A DNA stretch of 64,000 nucleotides from assembly GCF_006228385.1 (NCBI RefSeq), contig NZ_CP039852.1, positions 496,001 to 560,000 of the forward strand, read 5' to 3'. The notes below the pieces were generated by a model. The model ran no database searches. It worked only from the letters and a program-made list of their open reading frames with translations, and was not told the origin of the DNA. Numbering within the stretch: position 1 is the first letter of the stretch; the number at the start of each line of letters is the position of its first letter. Made by a program: the position numbers and the translations under genes. This stretch comes from Salinimonas iocasae (GTDB lineage Bacteria > Pseudomonadota > Gammaproteobacteria > Enterobacterales > Alteromonadaceae). Below, in pieces: positions 26,256-35,160 of this stretch.

Positions 26256-27437
26256 ATGGGCTCGCCCTTAACCAACTGGGATGATTTATTACTTCTTAGT
26301 GAACAGCTTAGTGATGAAGAGCGCATGGTCAGTGAGTCCGCACGCGCTTTTTGTCAGGAAAACTTGCAGCTTGGTATTCTGCAGGCTAACAGAGACGGTA
26401 AATTTGACCGTAATATTATGCGTCGCTTCGGTGAGATGGGTATGTTGGGCGCCACCATTGAAGGGTACGGTTGCCCGGGCGTTAACTACGTAACTTATGG
26501 CCTGATTGCCAGAGAAGTAGAGCGGGTCGACAGTGGCTATCGAAGCGCAATGAGCGTCCAGTCTTCGCTGGTCATGCATCCCATAAACGCATTTGGCTCA
26601 GCAGCGCAAAAAGAGAAGTATTTGCCAAAGCTTGCCAGCGGCGAGTGGGTAGGATGCTTTGGTCTGACTGAACCGGATGCAGGGTCAGATCCAGCTTCTA
26701 TGAAGACGCGCGCTAAAAACGTTGACGGGGGCTACCGCCTGTCTGGTAGTAAAATGTGGATTACAAACTCGCCTATTGCCGATGTTTTTGTGGTGTGGGC
26801 AAAATGCAGCGATGAGAATGAGGCAATCCGCGGCTTTATTCTGGAGCGAGGCATGGACGGACTTTCTACGCCCGCCATTGAAGGAAAGCTTTCTTTGAAA
26901 GCGTCAGTGACGGGTGAGATTGTGATGGATGATGTGTTTGTTCCAACAGAAAACCGGCTGGAAGGCGTGCACGGACTTAAAGGCCCGTTTAGCTGCCTCA
27001 ACATGGCGCGTTACGGGATTTCCTGGGGAGCAATGGGGGCTGCAGAATTTTGTTGGCATGCCGCACGCCAGTATGGTTTGGATCGTCATCAGTTTGGTCG
27101 CCCGCTGGCGCAAACACAGCTATTTCAGACAAAGCTGGCAGACATGCAAACTGAAATCACGCTGGGTCTGCAAGCTTCGCTCAGAGTAGGCCGTCTCATC
27201 GATAATCGTAAATTCGACCCTGCCATGATCTCGCTGGTAAAACGCAACAACTGTTCAAAAGCATTGGATATCGCCAGAAAGTCCAGAGATATGCATGGCG
27301 GCAATGGTATTGCTGATGAGTATCATATTATGCGGCATATGGTTAACCTGGAAACGGTCAACACCTATGAGGGCACCTACGACGTACATGGCTTGATTTT
27401 GGGACGAGCACAAACCGGTCTGCAGGCATTCTTTTAA
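26256..27437 (+). CDS. gcdH: Glutaryl-CoA dehydrogenase
   Basis: An FAD-dependent acyl-CoA dehydrogenase that oxidises and decarboxylates glutaryl-CoA to crotonyl-CoA in lysine and tryptophan breakdown. The 393-aa protein has [28 protein letters not shown], the flavin-binding [12 protein letters not shown] and the catalytic base Glu372 in [10 protein letters not shown], all typical of GcdH rather than general acyl-CoA dehydrogenases. AAGGAG precedes the start. It appears to be a single-gene transcript. Confidence 0.92.
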   Translation: MGSPLTNWDDLLLLSEQLSDEERMVSESARAFCQENLQLGILQANRDGKFDRNIMRRFGEMGMLGATIEGYGCPGVNYVTYGLIAREVERVDSGYRSAMSVQSSLVMHPINAFGSAAQKEKYLPKLASGEWVGCFGLTEPDAGSDPASMKTRAKNVDGGYRLSGSKMWITNSPIADVFVVWAKCSDENEAIRGFILERGMDGLSTPAIEGKLSLKASVTGEIVMDDVFVPTENRLEGVHGLKGPFSCLNMARYGISWGAMGAAEFCWHAARQYGLDRHQFGRPLAQTQLFQTKLADMQTEITLGLQASLRVGRLIDNRKFDPAMISLVKRNNCSKALDIARKSRDMHGGNGIADEYHIMRHMVNLETVNTYEGTYDVHGLILGRAQTGLQAFF

Positions 27438-27447
27438 TTGTTGGCAT

Positions 27448-27478
27448 TGGGCTTGCGAATTAAACCCTCGCAAGCCCA
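27448..27478. terminator. Hairpin between convergent gcdH and cydB
   Basis: TGGGCTTGCGA (27448-27458) and TCGCAAGCCCA (27468-27478) form a perfect 11-bp stem with a 9-base loop. There is no T-run on the plus side, so its terminator role is likely but unproven. Confidence 0.6.
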
Positions 27479-27491
27479 TTCTGAATAAAAA

Positions 27492-28502
27492 CTAGTAATA
27501 GGTAAGCTTTTCCGATTTGCCGGCAAAAATCCGGTAAACCATGAATGTGTAAGCCAGGATACACGGCACAACGATGATGGCCCCAACCAATAAGAACCGC
27601 AAAGAATTTGCATCGCTAATGGCATCGGCAATCGTCATTTGTCCGGGCACTACGAATGGATAGTAACTCAGCCCGAATGCAGCAAAACACAAAACAAAAA
27701 CCGTCATCGCAATGATAAAGGGCAGTTTTTCGCCGCGACCGTCAGTTTCAGGCATTCTTTTGAGAATAACGCCGCAAAAGCTCAGCAATCCAAAACAGGC
27801 AACAGGAATTGCCATCAGCAAGAAGCCCCAGTTTGAGTTCAGCCACATCTGGCGCACATCATCGTGTAGGGTCAGATTGGCAACACTCACGGCAACAATC
27901 CCTACAGACAGAACAATCAGCCCGCGGCGAGCCCAGTAGACTGCCTTTTCCTGCAACGCAGACTCTGACTTAAGAATTAGCCAGCATGCTCCGATGAACG
28001 CATAAGCGGCGGTTAACCCAAAAGCGGCAAGCAATGCAAAACCCTGCGCCCACAGGTCGGTGCGCAAGCCGGTCACCCAGATACCGAGCATATACCCCTG
28101 CGATAAGGTAGTAAGCAAAGACCCATACTTGAAAGATAAATCCCATCTTCGTTTTTTTACCTGAGCCACTTTAGCTCTGAAATCAAACGAGACCCCCCGC
28201 AGTATCAGCCCAAGTAACATCAGAGTGGCGGGAATATATAAAGTTTGTAATATTTCACTGTGTGCATCAGGAAATGCAAAAAGCAACAATCCTACCGCCA
28301 GCACCAACCAGGTTTCATTGGCATCCCAGTAGGGGCCGATAGAAGCAATCATATCATCACGGAATTTCTCTTCTCTGGGCGGTATTAATACACCAACACC
28401 GAGGTCGTAACCATCGAGTATGGCGTACAGCAGCACCGCCAGAGCAAGCAACCCGATATAAATGTCACCCAGTACCTCTATTGATAAGCTTTCAAATGGC
28501 AT
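27492..28502 (-). CDS. cydB: Cytochrome bd oxidase subunit II (CIO type)
   Basis: A 336-aa membrane subunit of the bd quinol oxidase. It has about eight to nine helices, the conserved LDGYDLGVGVL near the N-terminus and WDANETWLVLAVGLL. Together with the short subunit I it belongs to the cyanide-insensitive (CioB) branch. It is the last gene of regulator-cydA-cydB, 9 bases after cydA. No cydX-like small ORF was found after it, and the cydDC assembly genes are not nearby. Confidence 0.94.
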   Translation of the reverse strand: MPFESLSIEVLGDIYIGLLALAVLLYAILDGYDLGVGVLIPPREEKFRDDMIASIGPYWDANETWLVLAVGLLLFAFPDAHSEILQTLYIPATLMLLGLILRGVSFDFRAKVAQVKKRRWDLSFKYGSLLTTLSQGYMLGIWVTGLRTDLWAQGFALLAAFGLTAAYAFIGACWLILKSESALQEKAVYWARRGLIVLSVGIVAVSVANLTLHDDVRQMWLNSNWGFLLMAIPVACFGLLSFCGVILKRMPETDGRGEKLPFIIAMTVFVLCFAAFGLSYYPFVVPGQMTIADAISDANSLRFLLVGAIIVVPCILAYTFMVYRIFAGKSEKLTYY

Positions 28503-28511
28503 AGTGACCTC

Positions 28512-29873
28512 CTAAGCGCCCAGGGGGGAAATTTTTGACGTTTTTGCCTTTTCGCGCTCTTCACTGGTGATTTCTTCAATTTCCACCGAGCGACGACACA
28601 TAAGCGTGAGCGTTCCCATGTAGGCAAACAGTAGTACTGCATAGATTGCAGCATAAAGCGTAAGTGAAAAGGCCACATTCCCTGCAGGTAATCCTGTCAC
28701 TGCATCTTCAGTTTGCAGTACGCCATAGACCAGATAGGGCTGGCGACCGACCTCTGTCACATACCATCCGGCCAGCGTAGCAATCCAACCACTAAAACTC
28801 ATACCCATAAACACTTTAGTCAACCAGCCGGGCATTGCTCCCTTGCGATAAAGATAAAAGCTGCCCACCCAGGCGCAGACCAGCATCAGCATTCCCATGC
28901 CCACCATGATTCGGAATGAATAGAATACTGGCGCAACAGGAGGATGCTCGCCTTCGAACTCATTCAGACCCTTAATCTCACCATCAAGAGAATGGGTGAG
29001 AATCAGACTTGCTCCGCGGGGAATCCCTATTTCGAAGTGATTGGTTCTGCTTTCCTCATCAGGAATGGCAAACAATAACAATGGGGCCCCCTGTTCGGTC
29101 TCCCAAACGCCCTCCATTGCCGCCACCTTCTGAGGCTGATGTTCAAGCGTATTCAAGCCGTGCAAATCGCCGGCATATATCTGTAACGGTATTAATACCG
29201 CAGCTGTGTAGGTTGCTGTCTTCAACGCCAGCTTCGGCGCGATTTTATCGTCACCCCGGTAGATACGGTAAGCGGATAACCCGGCAATTAAAAAACTGGC
29301 AGTCAGTCCCGACGCTAACAGCATATGCGCAAAACGATAGGGGAAAGATGGATTAAATATTATTTCACTCCAGTCTTTAGCATAGATAACCCCATCTACA
29401 ATTTCGTGCCCCTGTGGTGTATGCATCCAGCTGTTTAGTGACAATATCCAGAACGCCGATACCGTTGTACCAAATGCCACAATAAGTGTGGATAAAGTAT
29501 GCAGCCAGTTCGGAACCCGGCGAATACCAAATAGCATGATCCCAAGAAATGTAGCTTCCAGGAAAAAGGCAGTCAGGACTTCATACCCAAGCAATGGCCC
29601 GGCTACATTACCGGCTTTCTCCATAAAACCGGGCCAGTTAGTACCAAATTGAAATGACATGGTGACACCACTGACCACACCGAGCGCAAAGGTAAGTGCG
29701 AAAACCCTTACCCAAAAACGGTACATGCGCATCCATACCGGGTGACCAGAAATGTTAGAACGCAATTTGAAATAAAAAAGGTACCAGCCCAGTGCGATAG
29801 TAATAGTGGGAAAAAGTATGTGAAAACTGATATTCAGTGCAAACTGAAGACGCGATAATATGAAAGCGTCCAT
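28512..29873 (-). CDS. cydA: Cytochrome bd oxidase subunit I (CIO type, short Q-loop)
   Basis: The heme b558/b595/d subunit that oxidises quinol and reduces oxygen. At 453 aa it is about 70 residues shorter than E. coli CydA, as expected for the short Q-loop, CioA-like group. Visible are the N-terminal FALNISFHILFP with the heme His, FGTNWPGFMEKAGNV, GPLLGYEVLTAFFLEA, NSWMHTPQG, and the C-terminal GWYVTEVGRQPYLVYG. It starts 15 bases after the GbsR-type regulator. Confidence 0.95.
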   Translation of the reverse strand: MDAFILSRLQFALNISFHILFPTITIALGWYLFYFKLRSNISGHPVWMRMYRFWVRVFALTFALGVVSGVTMSFQFGTNWPGFMEKAGNVAGPLLGYEVLTAFFLEATFLGIMLFGIRRVPNWLHTLSTLIVAFGTTVSAFWILSLNSWMHTPQGHEIVDGVIYAKDWSEIIFNPSFPYRFAHMLLASGLTASFLIAGLSAYRIYRGDDKIAPKLALKTATYTAAVLIPLQIYAGDLHGLNTLEHQPQKVAAMEGVWETEQGAPLLLFAIPDEESRTNHFEIGIPRGASLILTHSLDGEIKGLNEFEGEHPPVAPVFYSFRIMVGMGMLMLVCAWVGSFYLYRKGAMPGWLTKVFMGMSFSGWIATLAGWYVTEVGRQPYLVYGVLQTEDAVTGLPAGNVAFSLTLYAAIYAVLLFAYMGTLTLMCRRSVEIEEITSEEREKAKTSKISPLGA

Positions 29874-29888
29874 TGCAACCTCCTAACG

Positions 29889-30437
29889 TTAAGATTGAGC
29901 CTTAGCGGGTAAGATTCTGTCTTTTAAATCCAGGATCCGTCCTACGCCAGAGCCTAATTTCATCAGCGTTGCTAATTTTTCAGGCCCTAAATTTTGTAGC
30001 TCCTGTGACCAGGCTGTTACTGATTCCAGCAGGTCGTGAATTTCATTCAGTTTTTCCTGAACTTTAGCATCCTCTTCATGGGCAGGGGTATCCAGCATCA
30101 GGTCCCGCAGCAATGACATAGTCGGGTCGATTTCGCGCTTACGTCGTTCCTCAAATACGCGATTGGCCAATACCCAGATAGAACCGGCGGGAACAAAAAA
30201 CTCTTTACGCTCACCCGGGACTAATTGCAACTTGATTAACCGCCAGGATTGAAGCTCTTTAAGTCCCATGCTGGTGTTACCCCTAGAGATGTTCAGCGCA
30301 TCGGCAATCTCCTGGGCAGCCAGCGGTTTTTCACTCAATACAATTAGAGCCAGCATTTGGCCGACAGTTCGATTAAATCCCCAGCGACTGCCCATCTGGC
30401 CGAAATGCATTACTGCCGATGTAACTATTGGAGTCAT
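29889..30437 (-). CDS. GbsR/MarR-type winged-helix regulator of cydAB
   Basis: A 182-aa regulator of the GbsR-like MarR group. The winged helix is at about 25-95 (IADALNISRGNTSMGLKELQSW as recognition region, PGERKEFFV wing), followed by a helical C-terminus (residues about 95-180). It is the first gene of the operon with cydA and cydB and so probably controls them and itself. The ligand is unknown; no glycine-betaine genes are near. Confidence 0.85.
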   Translation of the reverse strand: MTPIVTSAVMHFGQMGSRWGFNRTVGQMLALIVLSEKPLAAQEIADALNISRGNTSMGLKELQSWRLIKLQLVPGERKEFFVPAGSIWVLANRVFEERRKREIDPTMSLLRDLMLDTPAHEEDAKVQEKLNEIHDLLESVTAWSQELQNLGPEKLATLMKLGSGVGRILDLKDRILPAKAQS

Positions 30438-30459
30438 AATTCAAATACTGAAGTTTCAG

Positions 30460-30465
30460 AAGATA
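30460..30465 (-). promoter_or_regulatory. -10 element of the regulator-cydAB promoter
   Basis: TATCTT (minus strand) lies about 22 bases before the regulator start. It would give a start site near 30453, placing the FNR-type box centre at about -40. The surrounding TTCAGTAT repeats (two copies) and TTCAG-N6-CTGAA dyad between 30440 and 30476 are candidate operators for the GbsR-type protein. Confidence 0.5.
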
Positions 30466-30485
30466 CTGAAAGTTTAGATCGAAGT

Positions 30486-30499
30486 TTGATGTAGATCAA
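30486..30499 (-). promoter_or_regulatory. FNR/Anr-type binding site upstream of the cydAB operon
   Basis: TTGAT GTAG ATCAA is a perfect match to the FNR consensus TTGAT-N4-ATCAA. Its centre is 55 bases before the regulator start codon and fits class II activation with the -10 at 30460-30465. FNR control of bd oxidases is well established; here it is inferred from the site. Confidence 0.75.
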
Positions 30500-30708
30500 T
30501 GTTTCTGTCTTATTAAAGCTGTCTAACCACAGCTATCAATATGATATTCAAGTCACAACATAACGCGAAAATCGCGTTGCAATCTGCGAAACAGAATCCG
30601 CATCATAAACAATGATTCCTCAACAATATGATTTTAGTAGATTTTAATAAGTGGCACGTATGTCGCTGTTAATTAATGGACGTATATTCAATGTTGAGAG
30701 GATTAACG

Positions 30709-32331
30709 ATGAAGTTGAAGCGCGCCATTTACACCGCTCTTACACTGGCTGCCATATCACCATGGACGAACGCGGTAGAAGTTATCGACGGACAATATGT
30801 CTGGCGTTTTGCATCAGGCGAGGCCTGGCCTGTGGGTTATGATCAGACGATAGGAAAGCCTGATAATCTTACTTACATTGATAATTACCCCGATGCGTTC
30901 TTCCAGCGAATTGCTAATGCACTGCCTGAAAGTGAATTGAACGAAGCGTTCATTACCAACGATGCGGGCTCCACCATTTATCTGAAAGAGGAGGGCGACG
31001 TTTTCGTCACTTTCCTGCATGAAGGTGCCGGCTACAAAAACTCGTTCGGCTATTTCACATTCAATGCGGACAACCCGCCCGCCACCATTTCTGATGTCAG
31101 GGAAATCATTGTATTTCCTAACCTGTCATATCCCCACTTACGCCAGGGAGACAGAGTAAACCTCGGCCGCTTTCCTGCAGGGACCAGCATAGGCTTTTTC
31201 ATCGCTGCAAACGGTTTTTCTGATAGTTCTGGTGTCCAAGGCACTGCCGTACCTTATTACTACTCGCTTCAGCACTTAAACCCGGAATCCGACGAAAGTC
31301 TGCGCCAACACATGGCTGCATTGTATGACCCGTACGTGAAGGAGGTGGTATTAGGCTTCGAGGATTTGCCACGTACCTGGGGAGATAACGATTTCAACGA
31401 TGCCGTATTTTCGGTAAAAACAACGCCTGAGAGCGCACTGGATACAGAAAGCCTGATTACAATCCCAGAAGCCAATGACAGCGATGCTGATGGTATCCAG
31501 GATTCTCTTGATGAGTTTCCCAACGACTATCGTCGCGCTTTTAGTAGCTTTTATCCATCAAACACAGAATATGTGTCGCTGGCTTATGAAGATAAGTGGC
31601 CGCACCTGGGCGATTACGATATGAACGATTTAGTTATTCGTGAACGTTTACAAACTATTACTGATGCACAGGGGGTCATCACAGGCTTCAGGCTCGACGG
31701 CTTTATTGACGCCAGGGGAGCAGGTTTTCACAACGGTTTTGCTTTGCGACTGATGGACATGCCGTCGACAGTGTTTAAACAAGGTAGTATCACTATTGAT
31801 GGCACGACCTTTACGCTTACTGCCGAGCAGGGTCAAAGTGATGCAGTAATCATCTTATGGAATGATACGCACGATTTCACCACCACGGGGGATGGCGACG
31901 ATTGTCAGTTCTTCAATACGGTAAAGGAGTGCCCCGAATATGCTCCTGTGCCCTTCACTGTCGATGTTGCGTTTTCGGTAGGCATGAATGCGCTGCAACA
32001 TTCTGACTTTGATTTCTTTATTTTCAGAACCAATAAACGGGGACACGAAATTCATTTCGCCGACTATCCGCCCACTGACAAAATGAATACCGCTTTATTT
32101 GGAAAGCATGCTGATACGTCTGACCCTGCAACCGGGCGTTACTACCGCAGCGCTGAGAATCTGTCCTGGGGATTAAAAGTCAGTGGCGCCTGGTTCTACC
32201 CAAGAGAATACAAAGATATTGTCTGGTGCTATGCCGACTACGAAACTTGGGTAGAAAGTGCGGGCGAGCAGGCGCAAAACTGGTTTCAGACCAGCAACCG
32301 TGACCACCTGTATTACGTGCTTAACCGTTAA
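30709..32331 (+). CDS. LruC-domain exported protein
   Basis: A 540-aa secreted protein. ATG 30709, behind GAGAGG, gives a clean signal peptide (MKLKRAIYTALTLAAISPWTNA). Residues about 100-250 hold a DUF4114-like region with FEDLPRTWGDNDFNDAVF, and the C-terminal half is an LruC domain (DYDMNDLVIRE, then a beta-rich region to about residue 520). The acidic WGDNDFND and LGDYDMND motifs may bind calcium. LruC was first described in Leptospira; the function is unknown. It probably forms an operon with the lipoprotein 12 bases downstream. Confidence 0.8.
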   Translation: MKLKRAIYTALTLAAISPWTNAVEVIDGQYVWRFASGEAWPVGYDQTIGKPDNLTYIDNYPDAFFQRIANALPESELNEAFITNDAGSTIYLKEEGDVFVTFLHEGAGYKNSFGYFTFNADNPPATISDVREIIVFPNLSYPHLRQGDRVNLGRFPAGTSIGFFIAANGFSDSSGVQGTAVPYYYSLQHLNPESDESLRQHMAALYDPYVKEVVLGFEDLPRTWGDNDFNDAVFSVKTTPESALDTESLITIPEANDSDADGIQDSLDEFPNDYRRAFSSFYPSNTEYVSLAYEDKWPHLGDYDMNDLVIRERLQTITDAQGVITGFRLDGFIDARGAGFHNGFALRLMDMPSTVFKQGSITIDGTTFTLTAEQGQSDAVIILWNDTHDFTTTGDGDDCQFFNTVKECPEYAPVPFTVDVAFSVGMNALQHSDFDFFIFRTNKRGHEIHFADYPPTDKMNTALFGKHADTSDPATGRYYRSAENLSWGLKVSGAWFYPREYKDIVWCYADYETWVESAGEQAQNWFQTSNRDHLYYVLNR

Positions 32332-32343
32332 GAGGGATAAATT

Positions 32344-32940
32344 ATGTATCAATTCATACAAAAGTTAGCCAGAATTTCATCACCTCAACTACTTGCGGTT
32401 TGTATTGGTGTCACTTTGCTAAGTGCCTGTGGCGGCGGAGGAGGCAGTTCATCCGGCGAAAGCTCAACAGCGGCGCCAGCCCCGGTTACTGCACCTAGCG
32501 CACCTGCCGCACCGGAAGATTCGCAAGAAAGCGCAGATGAGACCGATGAGGATGGAGATTACACGCCAGATGCAACGGCGCTGGATAGTGAAGCCAATAA
32601 ATCAACGCAGCTGTATGTGGAGCCTGATTTCACATTCGACACCCATAAACGACTCACGCTGGATATCAGCGCAACAGGCGCTCGAGGACAGGTGCTTAGC
32701 GATACGCTCGTGACCGTATCAGTAGTAGATAGCGACATCACCGCTTTGGACGATGAAAGGCTGCAGAATAAAGCGTTGCTAATGGTGGCTAAGACCGATG
32801 GTAATGGCGTGCTTTACCGGCAGGTTGAAATTGCCAGCTCGCAACAAAAATTACTGATAGAGCTTAATGCTCTGGGCATTGAAAACGAAGTGTTAGCGGC
32901 TATCGCTGATGATAACTACGTTAGCTATCAATTCAGATAA
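32344..32940 (+). CDS. Lipoprotein of unknown function
   Basis: A 198-aa lipoprotein with lipobox LLSAC (Cys about 28) followed by a Gly/Ser run, an acidic low-complexity linker (residues about 40-75) and a folded C-terminal part (FTFDTHKRLTLDIS to the end) that looks like an all-beta domain. It starts 12 bases after the LruC gene with AAGAGGG as ribosome binding site, so the two likely act together at the outer membrane. No family recognised. Confidence 0.75.
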   Translation: MYQFIQKLARISSPQLLAVCIGVTLLSACGGGGGSSSGESSTAAPAPVTAPSAPAAPEDSQESADETDEDGDYTPDATALDSEANKSTQLYVEPDFTFDTHKRLTLDISATGARGQVLSDTLVTVSVVDSDITALDDERLQNKALLMVAKTDGNGVLYRQVEIASSQQKLLIELNALGIENEVLAAIADDNYVSYQFR

Positions 32941-32986
32941 GTACCGTGTTGCAACCAATAGTTTATGGAGTTAAAAATAAGGAAGG

Positions 32987-33012
32987 CCACCTGAAAGCAG
33001 GTGGACTTTCTT
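32987..33012 (+). terminator. Terminator of the LruC-lipoprotein operon
   Basis: CCACCTG (32987-32993), loop AAAG, CAGGTGG (32998-33004), then ACTTTCTTT. It separates the operon from the convergent DUF421 gene. Confidence 0.75.
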
Positions 33013-33067
33013 TATTAGCTATTTCTGTTTCGCTCAATCAAAGGTCAGGCAAGTAGTAAATCTGTAT

Positions 33068-33592
33068 TCACTGTTCCTCAGTGCCCCGAACTCCCTGCAA
33101 TAGCTTTTGAGAGCATGATGTACCGTGCAATACAGAAATATCTCCTGTTGTTTCAAGTACGACTGCTCTTACTTCAGACATTTCCAGAACATTGGCTTCG
33201 CGAAGTTTTGCAATAAGATCGCTCTTAGCCACCCGGGTTTGATGTAACGCTTCATGAATAATTTCACCATCGCGCATGAGAAGTACGGGTTGATTTTGCA
33301 TCACAGACTCGAAGGAGTCTGAAGACTTTCGCACGCGAGCGGTACAATATTGCACCAGAAATAACGCCATCATCGCAACGGCAGATTGTCCGAAAGACGT
33401 CCAGTTTTGAGATTGACTGGCCCCGGCTAGTAACGAGCCCACAGCAACTGTCATGACAAAATCAAAATTAGTCATTTTAGAAAACGAGCGCAATCCATTT
33501 ATCCGCACCAGTGCGACAACCCAGCACATTGCCAGTGTGGTCAGTACCAGCCCCTTTAACAGCATGTCGAGCGTGGAATTGTCAACAAACAT
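33068..33592 (-). CDS. DUF421 (YetF-type) membrane protein
   Basis: A 174-aa inner-membrane protein with three N-terminal helices (about 10-30, 42-58, 68-85) and a cytoplasmic DUF421 domain (PVLLMRDGEIIHEALHQTRV, DLIAKLREANV, VRAVVLETTGDISVL). These match the family, which is common and of unknown function. It stands alone. Confidence 0.88.
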   Translation of the reverse strand: MFVDNSTLDMLLKGLVLTTLAMCWVVALVRINGLRSFSKMTNFDFVMTVAVGSLLAGASQSQNWTSFGQSAVAMMALFLVQYCTARVRKSSDSFESVMQNQPVLLMRDGEIIHEALHQTRVAKSDLIAKLREANVLEMSEVRAVVLETTGDISVLHGTSCSQKLLQGVRGTEEQ

Positions 33593-33660
33593 CGAGAGAT
33601 ATCCTTAAAAATATAATTGTAAAGGCCGATAAAACTATACCCGTTTTCTGCAAAGAATAA

Positions 33661-34563
33661 TTAGGGCAGGTGTTCACCGCCGGTCACACCCATAATTTCC
33701 GCAGTAATGTAGCTCGACTCCTGTGACGCCAGAAACACGTAAACCGGTGCCAGCTCTGCCGGTTGCCCGGGGCGACCCATCGGCACATGCTCACCGAAAC
33801 CTTCAACTTTTTCTGGTGGCTGACCGCCACTTTGCTGAATAGGCGTCCAAATCGGACCCGGGGCAACGCCATTAACACGGATCCCTTGCTTGATGAGCAT
33901 TTTCGCGCAACCTTTGGTAAATGAGGTGATTGCGCCTTTCGTCGAGGCGTAGTCAAGTAACCCTGCAGAGGGCTGATACGACTGAATAGACGTAGAGTTA
34001 ATAATACTGGCACCTGCGGGCATATGTTTTACAGCCGCTTTAGTCAACCAGAACATGCCAAATACATTCGTCTCAAAGGTACTGGTAAATTGTTCTGTCG
34101 ATAAATCGTCAAGCGTTTCCGCAAACTGTTGTTTGCCTGCGTTGTTTACCAATATATCCAGGCCACCCAAAAACTCAGCTGCGTTATCAGCCAGCGACTG
34201 ACAAAATGATTCATCCCGGAGATCGCCGATAATGGCATCACCTCTGACGCCGACATTTCTTATCATTGCCAGTGTAGTGTCACCATCTTCTTTTTCTGAT
34301 TCCAGAAAATTAATGACGACATCGGCACCTTCCCGGGCAAAGGCGAGTGCAACCGCACGTCCAATGCCAGAATCACCACCTGTTATGAGCGCTTTTCGGC
34401 CCTGTAACCGTTTGCTTCCCTCATAGGTATCTTCGCCGTGATTAGCTTTGGGGTAGAGCTTACTGTCAAGTGCCGGGTCGGGCTGGTCCTCATTATGTTG
34501 CGTTTCACCAGGGGGGAACTGAGTGCGGGGATCTTGCATCGTGTGCTGATTAGTCTTACTCAT
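33661..34563 (-). CDS. Short-chain dehydrogenase, YghA / general stress type
   Basis: A 300-aa NAD(P)-dependent oxidoreductase. The N-terminal extension (about 1-50, with FPPGETQ and YEGSKRLQGRKA) is typical of the YghA/GSP39 branch. The fold has TGGDSGIGRAVA (cofactor loop), NNAG, catalytic Ser (NSTSIQSY), and the YASTKG Tyr-Lys pair. The substrate is unknown; relatives are induced by stress. It is divergent from the small Rho-N-like gene. Confidence 0.9.
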   Translation of the reverse strand: MSKTNQHTMQDPRTQFPPGETQHNEDQPDPALDSKLYPKANHGEDTYEGSKRLQGRKALITGGDSGIGRAVALAFAREGADVVINFLESEKEDGDTTLAMIRNVGVRGDAIIGDLRDESFCQSLADNAAEFLGGLDILVNNAGKQQFAETLDDLSTEQFTSTFETNVFGMFWLTKAAVKHMPAGASIINSTSIQSYQPSAGLLDYASTKGAITSFTKGCAKMLIKQGIRVNGVAPGPIWTPIQQSGGQPPEKVEGFGEHVPMGRPGQPAELAPVYVFLASQESSYITAEIMGVTGGEHLP

Positions 34564-34886
34564 TAACGCTTCTCTTTAAGAATCAAAAGAAAGAGCATTG
34601 CAGTTTTTGTACCTGTTAATCCAAAGGTCGTATTACGCTGTGTTCGTCTAGCTGAAGCGCAGTGGTGTTCATGGATGCCTCTGACCTCAGCAATTTGAAT
34701 GAGTAGTAAAAGGTAGTGGTAGGTATTAGTGACTCAGTCAATCAAAGTAGGAAAACCTTTTAAGAAGGTGACACAAATTTCATGCTTTATGGCGGATTTT
34801 TCAAACTCTGGTCAATGCGTATGCGTAACTCTTATGAAGTGAAGCTCACGTGTCAGACAGATACCACAATTGGTTGGAGGCAAACT
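34564..34886. other. Intergenic region between the SDR and the small Rho-N-like gene
   Basis: About 320 bases between divergent genes. Translation gives only short frames lacking ribosome binding sites. No firm promoter or binding site is visible; a weak AACCTT-TTAAG-AAGGT dyad near 34754 is the only structure. Confidence 0.4.
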
Positions 34887-35150
34887 ATGGCGAAAGATCA
34901 CGGTAATCAAATTAAGAACGACGATACCTACGAAGAGCTGAGGGATCAGGGATACAGCAAAGAGAAGTCGGCGAGAATTGCGAATGCGCAGGCTAATTCA
35001 GATCAGCAGCCTTCTAAAAAGGGCGGTAAGGGAACAAAATATGAGAAGCGCACAAAACAGGAGCTTTACGATAAGGCAAAAGAAGTAGGGATAGACGGGC
35101 GTTCAAAAATGTCCAAGGATGAACTTATCGACGCCCTGCGCAATCATTAA
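34887..35150 (+). CDS. Small Rho-termination-factor-N-like protein
   Basis: An 87-aa basic protein with a YEELRDQGYSKEKSARIANAQA segment and a C-terminal SAP/Rho-N-like fold (TKQELYDKAKEVGIDGRSKM, then LIDALRNH). TTGGAGG sits 8 bases before ATG 34887; the upstream in-frame ATGs lack this. Proteins of this kind are often found with stress genes, and a nucleic-acid-binding role is likely but unproven. Confidence 0.75.
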   Translation: MAKDHGNQIKNDDTYEELRDQGYSKEKSARIANAQANSDQQPSKKGGKGTKYEKRTKQELYDKAKEVGIDGRSKMSKDELIDALRNH

Positions 35151-35160
35151 GTTACCGCAT

